This document shows positions 61,067-64,000 of a stretch of DNA of 64,000 nucleotides, in pieces (within the stretch, counting starts at the first letter, position 1; the number at the start of each line of letters is the position of its first letter). The notes under the pieces are model-generated. The model ran no database searches. It was given only the letters and a program-made list of their open reading frames with translations, and was not told the origin of the DNA. This DNA is from JAPOXK01 sp965220315 (GTDB lineage Bacteria; Chloroflexota; Dehalococcoidia; Bin125), in NCBI GenBank assembly GCA_965220315.1, contig CBDCPP010000002.1, forward strand, positions 372,001 through 436,000, written 5' to 3'. The position numbers were made by a program, and so were the translations under genes.

Positions 61067-62031
61067 CCACCACCACCAGGCCAGCTATCCACGTTCGTGT
61101 GCCCCGACCCTCCGCTAGCGCGATTTTGGCGGGCATGCGCCGGCAGAAACTCCTCACCACTGCCTTTGCCATCCTTGGCGTGATGATCTTCCTCGCCGCC
61201 GTCGGCCCCGTCATCGTTCCCCACGATCCCGAATCTGTGCTCCGCGATCCTCTTCTCGACGATCGTGGACAGCCGATCTTGAACGCTCAAGGCGAGCCTC
61301 GAATGCAACTGGCGAATCTACTGGCACCCAGTGGCGAGTACTGGTTCGGTACGGATGAAAAATCATTGGATGTCTTCAGCCGCACCCTCTCCGCCCCGCG
61401 CGTCGATCTCGTAATCGCCATCGCCTCCACTATCATCGGCCTTGGCGTCGGCTCCGTCCTTGGCTTGTTAGCGGGCTACGCCGCCGGCCGAGGCCGGTTC
61501 GGCTTACTTGCTGAGGTCCTCACCCGCTTCATGGATATCATTCAAGCCTTTCCCGTCTTCATCGTCGCGCTGGCCCTCGTCGCCGTGATCGGATCCGGGC
61601 AAGACAAAGTCATCTATGTGCTCTCTTTCCTCTTCACCCCGATCTTCTTCCGTTACGTGCGGGCGGAGACCTTACTAGTGCGTGAGCTCACCTTTGTGGA
61701 AGCGGAGCGCGCTGTCGGCAACCCGACCCGGCGCATCATGTTTAACCACATTCTGCCCAACTCCGTCACCACCGCCACGGTTCAAGGCTCGGCCGTCATG
61801 GGTTACGCCATCCTTCTTACCGCGGGGCTAAGCTTCGTGGGGGCAGGCGTCGCTCCTCCCACGCCGGAGTGGGGCGCCATGATCAAGAGTGGGGTCGAGC
61901 TTATGCAGAGCGGTCAATGGTGGACCTCTGTCTTCCCCGGCATCGCGCTCGGGTTGACTGTTTTCTCCCTCGCTGTCATCGGCGAGAGCATTCGCGTCCG
62001 CTGGCGCGGGGCGGGCCTCCGTGGTTACTGA
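61063..62031 (+). CDS. peptide/nickel-type ABC transporter permease (DppC-like)
   Basis: ATG at 61063 overlaps the DppB stop. The 322-aa protein has an N-terminal cytoplasmic lead and first helix (LTTAFAILGVMIFLAAVGPV), the DppC-type HDPESVLRDPLL extracellular loop, GTDEKSLDVFSRTLSAPRVD, five further helices and the EAA loop VEAERAVGNPTRRIMFNHIL. It partners DppB. Confidence 0.9.
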   Translation: MTTTTRPAIHVRVPRPSASAILAGMRRQKLLTTAFAILGVMIFLAAVGPVIVPHDPESVLRDPLLDDRGQPILNAQGEPRMQLANLLAPSGEYWFGTDEKSLDVFSRTLSAPRVDLVIAIASTIIGLGVGSVLGLLAGYAAGRGRFGLLAEVLTRFMDIIQAFPVFIVALALVAVIGSGQDKVIYVLSFLFTPIFFRYVRAETLLVRELTFVEAERAVGNPTRRIMFNHILPNSVTTATVQGSAVMGYAILLTAGLSFVGAGVAPPTPEWGAMIKSGVELMQSGQWWTSVFPGIALGLTVFSLAVIGESIRVRWRGAGLRGY

Positions 62032-62989
62032 GGCCCCTGACGCCACTCCTGCCGGATCCTCCGGCGAGATCCTACGGGTCAGCGACCTGACTCTTCATCA
62101 TCTCATCGAGGACCGCGACGTGATCGACGGTGCCTTCATGAGCGTCGACGCGGGCGAAGTACTCGGGGTGATGGGTGAGAGTGGCTCCGGCAAGAGTGCC
62201 CTGCTCTTCGCCATCATTCGCTTGCTTCTGCGCGAAGTGGAGCAGCGCAGCGGTCGCATCGGCTATCGGGGCGAAGACCTCATGGCGAAATCTAGCGGCC
62301 AGATGGAGGAATTCCGCGGGCTCGAGATGGCGATGATCGTCCCGGGCGGCAAGTTCTCCCTCAACCCGGTCGAGACCGCTGGCAGCCAGATCGTCGATGT
62401 TCTCAAATCGCACTTCCCCGACCGGAGCAAAAAGGATCTCACCGAGGAAGCGATCGATATCCTTCGCATCATCGGCATCCCTGATCCGGACATCCGTTTC
62501 CGGGCCTATCCCCACGAACTGAGTGGTGGCATGGCCCAGCGCATCCTCATTGCCAAGGCCATGGCTTGCTCACCGCAGATGCTGCTCGGCGATGAGTTCA
62601 CCGTCGGTTTGGATGTCACGATCCAGGCTCAGGTTATGGATCACTTCCACGCTCTTCTCCGGGATCGCAATACTTCACTGGTTTTGACCACTAGCGACCT
62701 CGGCATCGCCGCTACGTACTGCGATACGATCGCCGTGATTCGCCGTGGGCAGATCGTGGAGTACGCTCCCGTGCTCGATTTCTTCGCGAACCCCCAGCAC
62801 TCCTATAGCCGCCTTCTCCTCTCGGCCGCCCGCGAGGCCCGTGCGCAACAGAAGATGGATGAGGCGCGCATTGATGTGGAGCGTGACACTTCCCAAGATC
62901 GGCGCTTCGTGCATGAGGATTTGCCGGCGCCGCCCGATCTCTACACCACCGTCGCCCCCGGGCACCTGGTACGGTTGGAAGACGAATGA
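62021..62989 (+). CDS. peptide-type ABC ATPase (DppD-like) with degenerate Q- and H-loops
   Basis: GTG at 62021 overlaps the end of the DppC gene. The 322-aa ATPase keeps Walker A GESGSGKSA (~47), signature LSGGM (167-171) and Walker B MLLGDE with D-loop GLD. The Q-loop Gln is Pro108 (IVPGGKFSLNP instead of IFQDPMTSLNP) and the switch His is Ser225 (TTSDLG instead of THDLG); the Pro after DE is Phe. In this family such changes weaken hydrolysis at that site. The partner ATPase has the complementary defect (see below). Confidence 0.88.
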   Translation: MVTEAPDATPAGSSGEILRVSDLTLHHLIEDRDVIDGAFMSVDAGEVLGVMGESGSGKSALLFAIIRLLLREVEQRSGRIGYRGEDLMAKSSGQMEEFRGLEMAMIVPGGKFSLNPVETAGSQIVDVLKSHFPDRSKKDLTEEAIDILRIIGIPDPDIRFRAYPHELSGGMAQRILIAKAMACSPQMLLGDEFTVGLDVTIQAQVMDHFHALLRDRNTSLVLTTSDLGIAATYCDTIAVIRRGQIVEYAPVLDFFANPQHSYSRLLLSAAREARAQQKMDEARIDVERDTSQDRRFVHEDLPAPPDLYTTVAPGHLVRLEDE

Positions 62990-64000
62990 CGGACGAACCT
63001 CTCCTCCAAATTCGCAATCTCACCAAAACCTTCACTGTCGGCAAGGGGCAAGAGCTCGTCGCCGTGAGCAATGTTTCTCTCGACCTGCACGAGGGCGAGA
63101 CACTCGGCCTCGTGGGCGAGAGCGGCTCCGGCAAGACCACCCTTGGCCGCGTCGTCCTCCGCCTGACGGAACCGGATACCGGCATGATCCGCTTTGAGGG
63201 CGTCGACTTGCTCAATCTCGCTGGCGAACCCATGCGGCAGATGCGCTCCAAGATGCAGATCGTTTACCAGGATCCCATGCTTGGCTTTAACCCTCGCATG
63301 CGCGTCCGTGACATCATTTCCGAGCCCCTGCGCCTCCACGAGACACTCAGTCGGACAGAGCTCCAAAAACGCGTCATGGAAGTGCTCGAGCTTGCCGACC
63401 TCGATCCGCGCGTCCTTAACGAGCGTCCGGGAGCCATCCGCAAGGCAGAGCAGCAGCAGGTCGCCATCGCTCGTGCCATCGCGACAGGACCGCGCTTCAT
63501 CGTCTTGGATGAGCCCACCGGTCTTCTCGACCTCTCTGTCAGCATTCACATCATCGGTATCCTTCGGCGCCTTCAAGAAGAGCAACAGATCGCCTACATT
63601 TTCATCTCGCACGATCTCAGCGCGGTGCGCGCCATCAGCCATCGCCTCGCCATCATGTACCTTGGACAGCTGGTCGAGACCGGCCCGATCGAGGATGTCT
63701 TTTCTCGTCCCACTCATCCTTACAGTGAGGCGCTCCTCTCGTCCGTGCTGCTCCCTGATCCCAAGACCACACGCCAGCGCCTGCGCCTAAGTGGCGAGAT
63801 CCCCAGCCCCATCAATCTGCCTCCTGGCTGCCCGCTCGCGCCCCGCTGCCCGCTCGTTGAGGAGCGCTGCACCAGCGCCCCGCCCCCGCTCGTAGCAATC
63901 CGAGGCGACAGTGAGAGTGGCCAGCCCTCATGGTGGTCGACATGCTTCCCGCTCGCCGATAACGAGGAGAACCTCGACCATTGGTATGCGGTCATGCGAG
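62986..64000 (+). CDS. peptide-type ABC ATPase (DppF-like) with degenerate signature motif, truncated by window end
   Basis: ATG at 62986 overlaps the DppD stop (ATGA). It continues past the window end (~338 codons shown, ending in HWYAVMR). Walker A GESGSGKTT (~46), Q-loop Gln95 (IVYQDPML), Walker B FIVLDEP and switch His209 (ISHDL) are intact. The signature motif normally LSGGQRQRV is replaced by IRKAEQQQV (151-155 IRKAE). A C-terminal oligopeptide-transporter Cys-cluster region is present (GCPLAPRCPLVEERC). With DppD this gives one canonical and one degenerate ATP site. Confidence 0.88.
   Translation, partial: MTDEPLLQIRNLTKTFTVGKGQELVAVSNVSLDLHEGETLGLVGESGSGKTTLGRVVLRLTEPDTGMIRFEGVDLLNLAGEPMRQMRSKMQIVYQDPMLGFNPRMRVRDIISEPLRLHETLSRTELQKRVMEVLELADLDPRVLNERPGAIRKAEQQQVAIARAIATGPRFIVLDEPTGLLDLSVSIHIIGILRRLQEEQQIAYIFISHDLSAVRAISHRLAIMYLGQLVETGPIEDVFSRPTHPYSEALLSSVLLPDPKTTRQRLRLSGEIPSPINLPPGCPLAPRCPLVEERCTSAPPPLVAIRGDSESGQPSWWSTCFPLADNEENLDHWYAVMR

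Noticed and set aside
1..64000. CRISPR array
   Set aside because: No regularly spaced identical short repeats were seen; the tandem units at 28.4-28.9 kb are diverged coding repeats, and those at 14.4-14.9 kb are LRR codons.

Overview
The window is a high-GC (about two thirds G+C) bacterial chromosome segment. The gene content fits a Chloroflexota lineage, perhaps Dehalococcoidia/SAR202-like. Pointers are lipoproteins with classic lipoboxes, an LPxTG-type protein, two DUF3179 proteins, DUF4349, CaiB/BaiF CoA-transferase, LhgO, paired Xaa-Pro/imidazolonepropionase-like amidohydrolases and a peptide-type ABC importer. The taxonomic call is inference; no rRNA is present.

Region 1 (about 0.8-28.2 kb, + strand) is a surface-protein island. 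It begins with a separately encoded pro-region-like membrane protein, translationally coupled to a giant subtilase. That subtilase gene was a single ~2146-codon ORF; a 2042-bp IS1595-family element (5616-7657, 8-bp target duplication CCTGACCG) split it. Two plant-type LRR proteins, a two-domain mini-protein, Ig/invasin-like proteins, an LPNTG protein and a beta-helix protein follow. Eight of these proteins end in one to two copies of the same ~75-85 residue C-terminal domain (twelve copies in total), which I cannot match to a named family. A Fic/Doc module with a missing toxin start codon and a small Cys-rich gene sit inside the island.

Region 2 (28.28-29.5 kb) is the most unusual stretch. 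A tRNA-His gene is followed by four tandem micro-genes of 20, 20, 25 and 22 codons. Each has its own conserved Shine-Dalgarno box and encodes a cationic amphipathic helix (type MPFAGLIRFVRGIIGRVLGR). They run directly into a lipoprotein gene.

Region 3 (29.5-41.1 kb) holds mgtE, tRNA-Arg(TCG), a YkgJ-like Cys-cluster protein, an AT-rich island plus a candidate structured RNA with a strong terminator, rpsU (bS21), an amidohydrolase, an AIR-synthase-like protein, a MoxR-like ATPase/VWA pair and a K+ channel-RCK protein.

Region 4 (41.2-50 kb, mostly - strand) contains a zinc-ribbon membrane protein coupled to a VOC protein, a lipid kinase, the cluster uroD-like > selD > lhgO > recF, an HU-like protein and a DUF3179 lipoprotein. 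The selD gene has an in-frame TGA at codon 17, the catalytic Cys position, so SelD is itself a selenoprotein.

Region 5 (50-64 kb) contains an AsnC/Lrp regulator with an extra C-terminal domain next to an AcuI-type reductase, a DUF4349 lipoprotein, CoA-transferase, amidohydrolase, a second DUF3179 protein, an Fe-dependent alcohol dehydrogenase, and a four-gene peptide/nickel-type ABC importer. Its two ATPases carry complementary degenerate motifs, so only one composite ATP site looks canonical. The last ATPase runs off the window end.
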